44,517 nt of DNA, taken from NCBI GenBank assembly GCA_022787085.1, contig JALFVE010000035.1, positions 1 through 44,517 of the forward strand, given 5' to 3'. Source of the DNA: Oscillospiraceae bacterium. Lineage in GTDB: Bacteria; Bacillota; Clostridia; Oscillospirales; Ruminococcaceae. Within the stretch, counting starts at the first letter, position 1. The number at the start of each line of letters is the position of its first letter. The notes beneath the pieces are model-generated. The model worked only from the letters and a program-made list of their open reading frames with translations. It did not search any database and was not told the DNA's origin. Below, one piece after another: positions 16,487 through 24,375 of the stretch. The translations under genes were made by a program, and so were the position numbers.

Positions 16487-17450
16487 TGAGATCCTCCTTT
16501 TTATACATAACCGCTTCCCCGTCACCCGTATCATCGGAAACAGGGGTATAGCCGCAGCTCAGGCAGCATTTTTCCGCAGCCTCATTGGAGCTGTAAACGT
16601 GCATGGCAGCAGAATTGATGCCCTTTTCGATAAAGATCTCCTCAGCAAGACGGATACATTCCCTGCTGATGCCATGACCTCTGAATTCGGGGTCGATAAC
16701 GAGCATGGAGATCCAGCCGCAGCCGCCGCTTTCCAGACCGCTGAGCTTGACCCAGCCCGCAGGCTCGGAGCCGTAATAGATGATATAATCCTCCTCGTCG
16801 CCGTCCTCACGCCACTGTTCAAATTCCTCGTCCCAGTCCTCGATATCAAGATTGCCCGCACCCAGTCTGTCAAGCAGCTCGGCACGATTGTAAAGCTCGC
16901 AGAGATAGGTCAGATCGCCCCTTGTGACCTCCGCTAGACGAACCTTTTTGCTGCAAAGCTCCGTCCTCACCTTTAAAATAGGATAGCCCTGCTGATAAGG
17001 CTTAACGATAGCGGGATTTTTTGCCGCTTCCGCAAAAATGATATCGGCAAGACCGTTTTCAAGCTCCCCAACAAGAACGTTCAGAGGCAGCTTATATAGC
17101 TCGGGACATACGGATGCTATGGAAATGACCCTTGCGCCGTTTAGGTCCATGACCCTGAAAGGCCATATGCTGCAGTCAAAGGGCTTGTTTTCGCCCAGTG
17201 TGCAGCCCTTTTCAGGGTCTAGAGCAGGACAGCGGTAAATTTCTTCCTCTTCGTCCCAGCAGCCCTCCATGTTGAAAATATAGCCGTCATTGCCGCCCTT
17301 TGAGACCATTTTCAGCTCGGGGCGTGCAGCAGAAATTTTAGTGTAAAGCTCTCTGGTGATAACAGGCGTCTCCCAGACGTCGTATTTGTCAAAAATGCAG
17401 CACAGACGGCACTTTGCACAGCTTTCGCCGGATAAAATGTTTTTTAGCAT
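16461..17450 (-). CDS. YkgJ-like cysteine-cluster domain fused to a GNAT acetyltransferase
   Basis: In this 329-residue protein, residues 1-160 carry CxxCxxCC (C11, C14, C17, C18) followed by CPALDPEKGC and FDCSIWPFR, the pattern of the YkgJ-type zinc or iron-sulfur binding family. Residues about 170-320 form a GNAT domain with VIDPEFRGHGIS (acetyl-CoA pyrophosphate loop) and a Cys-rich end. Substrate and partner are unknown. AAGGA lies about 10 nt before the start. It is probably the first gene of the thyX-cmk-plsC-ispH operon, since its 3' end overlaps thyX. Confidence 0.78.
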   Translation of the reverse strand: MLKNILSGESCAKCRLCCIFDKYDVWETPVITRELYTKISAARPELKMVSKGGNDGYIFNMEGCWDEEEEIYRCPALDPEKGCTLGENKPFDCSIWPFRVMDLNGARVISIASVCPELYKLPLNVLVGELENGLADIIFAEAAKNPAIVKPYQQGYPILKVRTELCSKKVRLAEVTRGDLTYLCELYNRAELLDRLGAGNLDIEDWDEEFEQWREDGDEEDYIIYYGSEPAGWVKLSGLESGGCGWISMLVIDPEFRGHGISRECIRLAEEIFIEKGINSAAMHVYSSNEAAEKCCLSCGYTPVSDDTGDGEAVMYKKEDLNENYRTLS

Positions 17451-17503
17451 AAGTCATTTTCCTTTTCATATTATTTTCGGGAATATAGGCTCATATGCGG
17501 GAT

Positions 17504-17532
17504 ATAATAGAATAAAGCCGCCGAAACGGCAA
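17504..17532 (-). promoter_or_regulatory. Possible sigma-A promoter of the GNAT-thyX-cmk operon
   Basis: On the minus strand TTGCCG (17532-17527) and TATTAT (17509-17504) are 17 nt apart, about 55 nt before the first gene. The hexamers are moderate matches. The divergent spoVAC promoter must lie in the same 120-bp gap, and I could not recognise it. Confidence 0.45.
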
Positions 17533-17570
17533 TATTAAACATTAAAAATTACTTTGGAAGGAATAAAAAA

Positions 17571-18011
17571 ATGAAAATATCGCAAAAGCAGTACAGCGAA
17601 ATGGTGAAGAAAGCATCTCCCGATTCAAAATGCTACAGAGACGTCCCCCTCGCATTTCTCATAGGCGGACTCATCTGCGTAATAGGTCAGGCAATAACAG
17701 ACCTGTATTCATACCTTGGCTTTGACGACAGAACAGCCTCCGCCTTCTGTACCATAACACTTGTATTTCTCTCCGCTCTGTTCACAGGACTGGGGCTTTA
17801 CGAAAAGCTTGCCAAATACGGCGGAGCAGGAACTCTCGTACCCGTAACGGGCTTTGCGAACGCCGTAGCATCCCCCGCAGTGGAATTTAAATCGGAGGGC
17901 TTTGTTTTAGGACTCGGAGCAAAAATTTTCATAATCGCAGGACCTGTTATCCTCTACGGAACAGCGGCGTCGGTGCTGTACGGACTTATCTACTACTTTT
18001 TCATCAGATAA
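17571..18011 (+). CDS. spoVAC: Stage V sporulation protein AC
   Basis: The 146-residue membrane protein has four hydrophobic segments (about residues 26-45, 60-80, 82-102 and 110-143). SpoVAC hallmarks include YRDVPLAFLIGGLICVIGQ, the GFANAVASPAVEFKSEG turn and a final GLGAKIFIIAGPVILYG helix. SpoVA proteins form the inner-membrane channel that takes up dipicolinate into the spore and releases it at germination. GAAGGA lies 8 nt before the ATG. It stands alone, without spoVAD and spoVAE, and its 3' end overlaps the convergent phosphatase gene by 8 bp. Confidence 0.92.
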   Translation: MKISQKQYSEMVKKASPDSKCYRDVPLAFLIGGLICVIGQAITDLYSYLGFDDRTASAFCTITLVFLSALFTGLGLYEKLAKYGGAGTLVPVTGFANAVASPAVEFKSEGFVLGLGAKIFIIAGPVILYGTAASVLYGLIYYFFIR

Positions 18012-18762
18012 CGGAGACCCCCACAACGGTGATATTATCGGTGCTGCCGTTGTCAATGGCAGTGTCGATAAGCCGCCGCAGGCGCTTCGGGAGACGCATG
18101 GGCATGGCAAGTATCTCCTCAAATTCCCCCGATGTGATGTAATCGGAAAGCCCGTCGCTGCAGATGATGATAATGTCGCCCTTTTTAATGCCTCCGTCGA
18201 TCTCTGTCACCTGAGGGTCGGGATCGTCGGCAATATTGCCCAGCACAGGGAAAATTACATTTCTCTGAGCATGGGTCTTTTTTTCCTCCCCTGTGATCTT
18301 GCCCTGCTCGTACAGGAGCTGGACAAGGGACTGGTCGGTAGAAAGCTGCCTGATAACGCCGCCCCTGCACCTGTACATTCGGGAATCGCCCACATTGACC
18401 ACAAAAGCCCTGCCGTCCTCGTCCACAGCAAGAGCGCAGAGGGTGGTCTGCATATTAGCGGAATTGCCGTGGGTAATGCCATAGCGCCTGAGCCTCGAGT
18501 GAATGGATAAAAGCTTTGCCCTGATATCCACCTTTTTCCCGAACCTCACGGAGGCAAGAAGCTCCAGAGCCATGCGTGAAGCGATCTCGCCCGAAGCCTC
18601 GCCGCCCACGCCGTCGGCAACGGCAGCTATAAAGGGAGCGTTCACGTCGCTCTCCATCTGAGCCTTTGACAATACAATTTTGTTGACAAGATAAGCGTCC
18701 TCATTATGCTCACGGACAGCTCCCTTGTCGGAAATACCGCAGCAATAATACAAATCGGACAC
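18004..18762 (-). CDS. PP2C-family serine/threonine protein phosphatase
   Basis: The 252-residue soluble protein has all PP2C metal-site motifs: VREHNEDAYL (near residue 16), ADGVGGEASG (near 49), VNVGDSRMYR (near 121), CSDGLSDYI (near 201) and STDNITVV at the end. It belongs to the Stp/PrpC group, which reverses Hanks-type kinase phosphorylation, but no kinase gene lies nearby. The start seems to be GTG at 18762 with a weak site; no alternative in-frame start is better. It is monocistronic and convergent with spoVAC. Confidence 0.88.
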   Translation of the reverse strand: MSDLYYCCGISDKGAVREHNEDAYLVNKIVLSKAQMESDVNAPFIAAVADGVGGEASGEIASRMALELLASVRFGKKVDIRAKLLSIHSRLRRYGITHGNSANMQTTLCALAVDEDGRAFVVNVGDSRMYRCRGGVIRQLSTDQSLVQLLYEQGKITGEEKKTHAQRNVIFPVLGNIADDPDPQVTEIDGGIKKGDIIIICSDGLSDYITSGEFEEILAMPMRLPKRLRRLIDTAIDNGSTDNITVVGVSVI

Positions 18763-18790
18763 CTCGGACAGCTATAAATATACATAATAT

Positions 18791-18819
18791 ATTATACACC
18801 ACATTCCCGCAAAATGCAA
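18791..18819 (-). promoter_or_regulatory. Sigma-A promoter of the PP2C phosphatase gene
   Basis: On the minus strand TTGCAT (18819-18814) and TATAAT (18796-18791) are 17 nt apart, about 30 nt before the GTG start. Confidence 0.72.
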
Positions 18820-18944
18820 GAGGAAAATCGGATATTTTTCAGAACATATTATCCCGACCCGTTAATATTTTTCCCGTAATCACATAAAATTTCGTGAAAA
18901 TTTGTGTAATAATACGAAAAGACAGAAAATGAATATGAAAATCA

Positions 18945-18973
18945 TTGACAAATGAGTAGAAATATAGTAAAAT
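18945..18973 (+). promoter_or_regulatory. Sigma-A promoter of the PocR-chemoreceptor gene
   Basis: TTGACA (18945-18950) and TAAAAT (18968-18973) are 17 nt apart, 45 nt before the start codon. No sigma-D (flagellar) motif was recognised, although both downstream genes look motility-related. Confidence 0.78.
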
Positions 18974-19018
18974 TACTATGTAATATTATAGCAAATCCAC
19001 ACACGGAGGTTTTACATA

Positions 19019-20014
19019 ATGGCAACCATAAAGCTTACAGAACTAATAGATGTCCGCACCCTTCAGGAAATTCAGGACGGCTTTGCCGAGGTAACGGGAA
19101 TGGCAGCACTGACCACCGATGCGGACGGCAATCCTGTTACAAAGGGCAGTAATTTCACCGATTTCTGCATGAAATACACCCGCCGCTCAAAGATTGGCTG
19201 TGAAAGGTGCGAAAGATGCGACCGTGACGGGGGAGAGCAGACCCACCGCACAGGCAGAGCCGCTGCATATTCCTGCCATGCAGGGCTGATGGACTTTGCT
19301 GCGCCCATCATGGTTAACGGAGAATTTATCGGCTCCTTTATCGGCGGACAGGTTCTCACCGAAAAGCCCGATGAGAACAAATTCCGCAGGATCGCTGCAG
19401 AGCTTGGCATTAATCCCGACGACTATATCGCCGCTCTCAGAAAGGTAAAGATAGTTCCGAAGGAAAGAGTGGAGGCTGCCGCAAGATTTCTCCATACCAT
19501 CGCCAAGAACATTTCGGAAATGGCATATTCGAGCTACTGCATGAGGGAGAATAACAGTGCCCTCTCTACTAATATGACAGCTGCAAATGATATTATCCGC
19601 AGGGTTAATATCATAGCCGAGGGCTGCATCACCGCAGTGACCAGAATGGACGAGACCTTCAGACAGCTTTCAAATATCGCAGATAAATGCGTATCCGAGG
19701 TAAAGACCGCCAACGACGCTGCAAAGGTGATACAGGATATCGCCATGAATACAAGGATACTGGGCTTCAATGCGTCTATCGAAGCGTCCAGAGCCAAGGA
19801 AAGCGGAAAGGGCTTCGGCGTAATTGCGCAGGAGGTAAGAAGCCTTGCCGACACCTCCAAGACCTCTGCCGATACTATTGAGCAGAAGATCAAGAGCATC
19901 GGAAACTGCGCAGCCGATATCAATAACAGCGCAAAGGATGCAGCTGAGCTTATTTCCGAAGCGGTATCGGGTATTGAAGAACTCAAGAGCGTTATCAGCG
20001 AGATAAAGTCATAA
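19019..20014 (+). CDS. Soluble chemoreceptor-like protein: PocR sensory domain plus methyl-accepting signalling domain
   Basis: In this 331-residue protein, residues 1-170 form a PocR-type ligand-binding domain ([46 protein letters not shown]). Such domains bind small molecules and can hold a metal through the cysteines. Residues about 185-331 form a helical chemoreceptor signalling hairpin whose tip reads [16 protein letters not shown] then [15 protein letters not shown]. There is no membrane segment, so it would sense a cytoplasmic signal. GGAGG stands 9 nt before the ATG. The small YjfB-like gene follows by 41 nt. Confidence 0.85.
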   Translation: MATIKLTELIDVRTLQEIQDGFAEVTGMAALTTDADGNPVTKGSNFTDFCMKYTRRSKIGCERCERCDRDGGEQTHRTGRAAAYSCHAGLMDFAAPIMVNGEFIGSFIGGQVLTEKPDENKFRRIAAELGINPDDYIAALRKVKIVPKERVEAAARFLHTIAKNISEMAYSSYCMRENNSALSTNMTAANDIIRRVNIIAEGCITAVTRMDETFRQLSNIADKCVSEVKTANDAAKVIQDIAMNTRILGFNASIEASRAKESGKGFGVIAQEVRSLADTSKTSADTIEQKIKSIGNCAADINNSAKDAAELISEAVSGIEELKSVISEIKS

Positions 20015-20055
20015 GACCGCCGCTGTAAACGTATAAACCGAAAGGAAGTGTTTTT

Positions 20056-20247
20056 ATGGATCCTACAGCAATTGCTTCCATGGCAACAGGCATGAAGCAG
20101 GCTCAGCTTGCCAATGCAGTCAGCACCGCTATGGTAAAGAAGACCCATGACGTTATGGAAACTCAGGCTCAGGGGATCATCCAGATGGCTCAGAATATGC
20201 CCAAGGTGCAGGGTCAGATAGGCTCTATCCTTGACGTAAGAGCATAA
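20056..20247 (+). CDS. YjfB-family putative motility protein
   Basis: This is a 63-residue, Ala/Gln/Met-rich, mostly helical protein (MASMATGMKQAQ-like start, IIQMAQNMP repeat, GSILDVRA end) resembling the YjfB motility family, whose molecular role is unknown. GAAAGGAAG lies 6-9 nt before the ATG. It is probably co-transcribed with the chemoreceptor-like gene and is followed by a strong terminator. Confidence 0.72.
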   Translation: MDPTAIASMATGMKQAQLANAVSTAMVKKTHDVMETQAQGIIQMAQNMPKVQGQIGSILDVRA

Positions 20248-20278
20248 TTCCCCTAAGTCATAACGCTTCCGAAGCGCC

Positions 20279-20313
20279 CTCCCTCTGCGCTGCTTGTGCG
20301 GAGGGAGTTTTTT
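20279..20313 (+). terminator. Intrinsic terminator after the YjfB-like gene
   Basis: CTCCCTCTGCGC (20279-20290) pairs with the arm ending CGGAGGGAG (20296-20307) around a 5-nt loop, followed by six T residues. It closes the chemoreceptor operon and insulates the next promoter 13 nt downstream. Confidence 0.92.
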
Positions 20314-20325
20314 CGCAAAATTTCG

Positions 20326-20354
20326 TTGACAGCTTCTAATATACATGATATAAT
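20326..20354 (+). promoter_or_regulatory. Consensus sigma-A promoter of the antiporter leader
   Basis: A perfect TTGACA (20326-20331) and a perfect TATAAT (20349-20354) are 17 nt apart. Transcription would begin near 20361, about 200 nt before the start codon at 20562 and upstream of the terminator at 20499-20541. Confidence 0.9.
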
Positions 20355-20360
20355 AGAAGA

Positions 20361-20541
20361 AATAACAGGGAATGATGTTCTCCCTTGATTTTTTATAAAT
20401 CAAAACCGCCTTATACTAATCTTTAATCGTTCTGTAGACAAAGGCTTCGTTATAGCTGTCGAATTTGGCTATAGGTTGGTTAAAGATTAGTATTAATAGC
20501 TGATGACGTCTGCATTTTACGCAGAAGTTGTCGGCTTTTTT
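20361..20541 (+). ncRNA. Structured leader RNA or small RNA upstream of the antiporter gene
   Basis: The 180-nt transcript predicted from the promoter at 20326 has three elements: a small AGGGA/TCCCT hairpin near 20367-20385; a perfect 14-bp inverted repeat ATACTAATCTTTAA (20413-20426) with TTAAAGATTAGTAT (20480-20493) enclosing a TATAGC/GCTATA stem (20451-20456, 20468-20473); and a terminator. It could be a riboswitch-like attenuator or a short RNA with readthrough into the antiporter. I do not recognise a known riboswitch core. Confidence 0.55.
20499..20541 (+). terminator. Intrinsic terminator inside the antiporter 5' leader
   Basis: GCTGATGACGTCTGC (20499-20513) pairs with GCAGAAGTTGTCGGC (20521-20535) with G.T pairs and one mismatch, followed by TTTTTT. 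It ends 20 nt before the start codon, so expression of the downstream gene requires readthrough or anti-termination. Confidence 0.83.
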
Positions 20542-20561
20542 AAATTTATGGAGGGATAAAA

Positions 20562-21749
20562 ATGCTGTTATCACTTGCGCTCATATTTATTGTGGGATTC
20601 AGTGCCGCAGAAATATTCAGAAGAATAAAGCTGCCGAGGATAATCGGTATCCTTATCTCGGGAATAATAATGGGTCCCTACGTTCTTGATCTTCTGGACC
20701 CGTCGATTCTGGGAATATCCGCCGAGCTCAGAAAAATGGCGCTCATAATAATACTTATAAAAGCAGGGCTGTCCCTTGACATCACCGACCTGAAAAAGAT
20801 AGGCAGACCCGCCGTGCTCATGTCCTTTCTCCCAGCCTCCTTTGAAATATTGGGCTATGTGATATTTGCGCCCGTTATATTCGGTATAAGCCGCAGCGAA
20901 GCAGCAGTAATGGGAGCAGTGCTCAGCGCAGTATCCCCCGCAGTTGTTGTTCCCCGAATGGTTAAGCTGATCGAAGAAAAGCGGGGAACAAAAACAGGTG
21001 TGCCTCAGCTTATCCTTGCAGGCGCCTCCTGTGACGATATATTCGTGATTGTTCTGATATCCGCATTTCTCACCATGGCGCAAAGCGGCAGCTTCAATGC
21101 CGCAAGCCTCCTTGATATCCCCATATCAATAATACTTGGAGCAGCACTTGGCGCAATATCGGGGGTGATACTCGGAAAAATATCCGGCTCGTATAAGATG
21201 CGATGCACCACCCAAACAATTATTCTGCTCTCCGCAGCCTTTATCCTGATGACCGTGGAAACATGGGCAAAAGCTTATATTGCCCTCTCGGGACTTCTTG
21301 CCGTAGTATCCATGTCCTGCGTCCTAAAGCTGAGAATATCGTCGGAGCAAACAAAAAAGCTTTCCTCGAAATTCGGAAAGCTCTGGATAGCAGCGGAATG
21401 TCTTTTATTTGCCCTCGTTGGCGCAGCGGTGGATATCCGATATACCATGACCGCAGGCATTGGAGCTATAGCAATAATATTCATTGCTCTTATCCTCCGA
21501 ACGGTGGGAGTTATCTTGTGTCTGATAAAAACAAAGCTGAATATAAAAGAACGCCTTTTCTGTGTAATAGCCTATCTGCCGAAAGCAACGGTTCAGGCAG
21601 CATTCGGAGCCGTCCCGCTTGCATCGGGGCTTCCCTGCGGAAAGCTGATACTGTCTGTTGCTGTCCTCGCCATAATAATTACCGCTCCCTTGGGAGCCAT
21701 TGGGATAGACAACAGCTGTGAACGTCTGCTGAATGATGATTCAACATAA
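20562..21749 (+). CDS. Cation:proton antiporter (CPA family)
   Basis: The 395-residue integral membrane protein has about 12 hydrophobic segments. It shows the family start FSAAEIFRRIKLPRIIG, an SAVSPAVVVPRMV segment near residue 125 and a GASCDDIFVIVL segment near residue 150 that carries the paired Asp residues typical of Na+/H+ antiporters. There is no C-terminal TrkA domain. It would exchange Na+ or K+ for H+. GGAGG lies 7 nt before the ATG. It is the only gene behind the attenuator-like leader, so its level is probably set by termination control. Confidence 0.85.
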   Translation: MLLSLALIFIVGFSAAEIFRRIKLPRIIGILISGIIMGPYVLDLLDPSILGISAELRKMALIIILIKAGLSLDITDLKKIGRPAVLMSFLPASFEILGYVIFAPVIFGISRSEAAVMGAVLSAVSPAVVVPRMVKLIEEKRGTKTGVPQLILAGASCDDIFVIVLISAFLTMAQSGSFNAASLLDIPISIILGAALGAISGVILGKISGSYKMRCTTQTIILLSAAFILMTVETWAKAYIALSGLLAVVSMSCVLKLRISSEQTKKLSSKFGKLWIAAECLLFALVGAAVDIRYTMTAGIGAIAIIFIALILRTVGVILCLIKTKLNIKERLFCVIAYLPKATVQAAFGAVPLASGLPCGKLILSVAVLAIIITAPLGAIGIDNSCERLLNDDST

Positions 21750-21756
21750 AACAAAA

Positions 21757-21787
21757 GCTGCCCCGCCATAAAGCAGGGCAGCATTTT
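21757..21787. terminator. Bidirectional terminator between antiporter and glgP
   Basis: GCTGCCC (21757-21763) pairs with GGGCAGC (21776-21782), followed by ATTTTTA on the plus strand and preceded by AAAACAAAA, a T-rich tract on the minus strand. The two genes converge here. Confidence 0.8.
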
Positions 21788-21809
21788 TATGCCGAAACAG
21801 CTTATTAGC

Positions 21810-24209
21810 TTACTTAGAAAGCTTCCAGATGTTCTTAGCGTACTCATCAACAGCACGGTCAGCGGAGAATACACCCGCACCTGCAATGTTGTGAAGAGAC
21901 ATCTTGTTCCACTTAGCCTTGTCCTTGTAGCACTCGGAAACGTACTGCTGAGCGGACTGATATGCGTCGAAATCAGCGAGAACCATGTAAGGATCCTTGA
22001 ATTTGAGGGTGTCGGCAACCTCTTCAAAGGTGCAGCCGTTGATACCGCTGTACATCTTGGCAAGAGCCTTGCGGATGACCTCATTGTTGTTCACATATTC
22101 CTCGGGACGATAGCCCTGTGCCTTCTTAGCAAGAACCTCTTCTGTAGTCATGCCGAAGATAAAGATATTGTCCTTGCCAACCTGCTCCTTGATCTCAACG
22201 TTAGCGCCGTCAAGAGTACCGAGAGTAAGAGCACCGTTGAGCATGAGCTTCATGTTTCCTGTACCGGAAGCCTCGGTGCCTGCGAGAGATATCTGCTCGG
22301 AAACCTCGGCAGCGGGCATAAGCAGCTCGGACATGGTAACACGGTAATCCTCAAGGAAGAATACCTGTAATTTCTTGCTGATAACGGGATTCTTTCTGAT
22401 CTCCTCGCCCAGAGCCCAGATCATCTTGATGATCTGCTTAGCAAGATAATAGCCGGGAGCAGCCTTAGCAGCAAAGATGTATGCCTTGGGAGTAAATTCC
22501 ATATCGGGATTCTCGAGAAGTGCATTGTACTCGGCAATGATGTTCAGAGCATTGAGGTTCTGTCTCTTGTACTCGTGGAGACGCTTTACCTGAACGTCAA
22601 AGATAGCATCTGTGTTAAGCTTTACGCCGAAATTCTGATTAACATACTTAGCAAAGCGCTTCTTGTTCTCGAGCTTGATCTTAGCCAGCTGATCGAGGAC
22701 CTTCTTGTCATTTTCGTACTTAACAAAAGCGGAAAGCTCGGAAGCATTCTTCTTGAAGCCGTCGCCGATAGTCTCGGAAAGGAGATTTGTAAGACCGGGA
22801 TTGGACTGGAGCAGCCATCTTCTGTAAGCGATACCGTTGGTTACGTTCTGGAACTTGTGAGGAGTGTAGCTGTACTCGTTGCTGAAAACATCGGTCTTGA
22901 TGATCTCGGAGTGGAGCTTGGAAACGCCGTTTACGCTGTGAGAAGCGCAGACGCAGAGGAGAGCCATGTGGATCTGATTGTTCTGAACGATGGACATTCT
23001 GGAAACCTTGTTTCCGTCGCCCAGTCTCTCCATAAGCTCCTCGCAGTAGCGGCGGTTGATCTCGCAGATAATGTCGAAGATACGGGGAGTGATCTGACGA
23101 ACCAGATTAACATCCCATTTCTCAAGAGCCTCAGCCATAACGGTGTGGTTTGTGTAAGCAAAGGTGTTGGTAACGATATACCAGCTCTTGTCCCAGCTGT
23201 AGCCGCAGTCATCCAGAAGGATCCGCATAAGCTCGGGGATAGCAAGAGTGGGGTGAGTATCGTTGATATGGATAGCGACCTTCTCGTGGAGATTGTCAAG
23301 AGTGCCGTAAACGGACATATGACGGTTAACGATATCGCCCACGGAAGCGGCGCACATAAAATACTGCTGACGATAACGGAGGCTCTTGCCCTCAAGGTGA
23401 TTATCATTGGGATAAAGAACCTTGGAAATAGCCTGAGCAACAGTGTTCTGACCGAGAGCTCTTGCATAATCGCCCTGATTGAACATCTTCATATCAAAGG
23501 AAGGAGCCTTTGCCTGCCAGAGTCTCAGAACGGATACTCCGTCGCTCTCATAGCCGGGAACATACATATCGTAAGGAACAGCCACAACGGTGTTGTAATT
23601 AACGTAGGAAACGTGATGATACTGCTGATCCCAGTATTCCTTCAGCTCGCCGTCAAAGTGAACCTCGATGGACTTGTCGGTCTTGGGAACCAGCCAGCAG
23701 TCACCGCCGGGAAGCCAGTTATCGGGAAGCTCAGTCTGCCAGCCCTCCTCGATCTTCTGCTTGAAGATTCCGTATTCGTAGCAGATGGAGTAGCCCATTG
23801 CAGGATAGCCGTCGGTAGCAAGACCGTCCAGATAGCAGGCAGCGAGTCTGCCGAGACCGCCGTTTCCGAGACCTGCGTCAGGCTCGTAGTCGTAAATTCT
23901 CTCAATGTTAACGTCCCACTTGTTGAGAATGCTTTCAACCATGTCGTTGATCTCAAGGTTGTAAAGGCTGGTCTTGAGGGAGCGTCCCATAAGGAACTCC
24001 ATGGAAAGGTAATAAATTTCCTTCTTGCCTGCGGAATGGACCTGATTTCTGAATTTTCTTCTCTTCGCTCTGAGCAGCTCTACAACTACAGCGGAAAGAG
24101 CCTTGTAGATCTGATTGTCGGAAGCGTCGATGGGAGTTACGTTAAACTCCACCTGAAGCTCCTGTCTGAGCTTTTCCTCAAAATCTTCCTTGGTAATAAC
24201 AGGTATCAT
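21810..24209 (-). CDS. glgP: Glycogen/maltodextrin phosphorylase
   Basis: The 799-residue protein has the full GT35 phosphorylase fold: N-terminal YYLSMEFLMGRSL (near residue 65), GLGNGGLGRLAACYLD (near 112), HINDTHP (near 310), KRLHEYKRQ (near 540) and the PLP site EASGTGNMKLMLNGAL (near 645) with the Schiff-base lysine. It releases glucose 1-phosphate from alpha-1,4-glucans. The ATG at 24209 is chosen because AAGGAG is 8 nt upstream; an ATG at 24215 lies only 2 nt from it. Frequent use of highly expressed codons suggests abundant protein. It is monocistronic. Confidence 0.95.
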   Translation of the reverse strand: MIPVITKEDFEEKLRQELQVEFNVTPIDASDNQIYKALSAVVVELLRAKRRKFRNQVHSAGKKEIYYLSMEFLMGRSLKTSLYNLEINDMVESILNKWDVNIERIYDYEPDAGLGNGGLGRLAACYLDGLATDGYPAMGYSICYEYGIFKQKIEEGWQTELPDNWLPGGDCWLVPKTDKSIEVHFDGELKEYWDQQYHHVSYVNYNTVVAVPYDMYVPGYESDGVSVLRLWQAKAPSFDMKMFNQGDYARALGQNTVAQAISKVLYPNDNHLEGKSLRYRQQYFMCAASVGDIVNRHMSVYGTLDNLHEKVAIHINDTHPTLAIPELMRILLDDCGYSWDKSWYIVTNTFAYTNHTVMAEALEKWDVNLVRQITPRIFDIICEINRRYCEELMERLGDGNKVSRMSIVQNNQIHMALLCVCASHSVNGVSKLHSEIIKTDVFSNEYSYTPHKFQNVTNGIAYRRWLLQSNPGLTNLLSETIGDGFKKNASELSAFVKYENDKKVLDQLAKIKLENKKRFAKYVNQNFGVKLNTDAIFDVQVKRLHEYKRQNLNALNIIAEYNALLENPDMEFTPKAYIFAAKAAPGYYLAKQIIKMIWALGEEIRKNPVISKKLQVFFLEDYRVTMSELLMPAAEVSEQISLAGTEASGTGNMKLMLNGALTLGTLDGANVEIKEQVGKDNIFIFGMTTEEVLAKKAQGYRPEEYVNNNEVIRKALAKMYSGINGCTFEEVADTLKFKDPYMVLADFDAYQSAQQYVSECYKDKAKWNKMSLHNIAGAGVFSADRAVDEYAKNIWKLSK

Positions 24210-24277
24210 ATTCATTTCTCCTTCATGAATAAATTTGCGGAATCTGAATAATCGAATGTAAAAATGTGCCTAAAAAT

Positions 24278-24306
24278 ATTATAAAATATCTGTGCAGTTT
24301 TTTCAA
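24278..24306 (-). promoter_or_regulatory. Sigma-A promoter of glgP
   Basis: On the minus strand TTGAAA (24306-24301) and TATAAT (24283-24278) are 17 nt apart, about 65 nt before the start codon. Confidence 0.75.
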
Positions 24307-24375
24307 TAGGAATAATAAACAAATATTTTTTCGACAAACGTGATTTACTGTCGTAAACGATTAAGTGATTGAGTA

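Noticed and set aside
22575-24251. 558-codon open frame on the plus strand opposite glgP
   Set aside because: It lies entirely antisense to a clear phosphorylase gene, has low-complexity composition typical of a reverse-frame shadow and no ribosome site.
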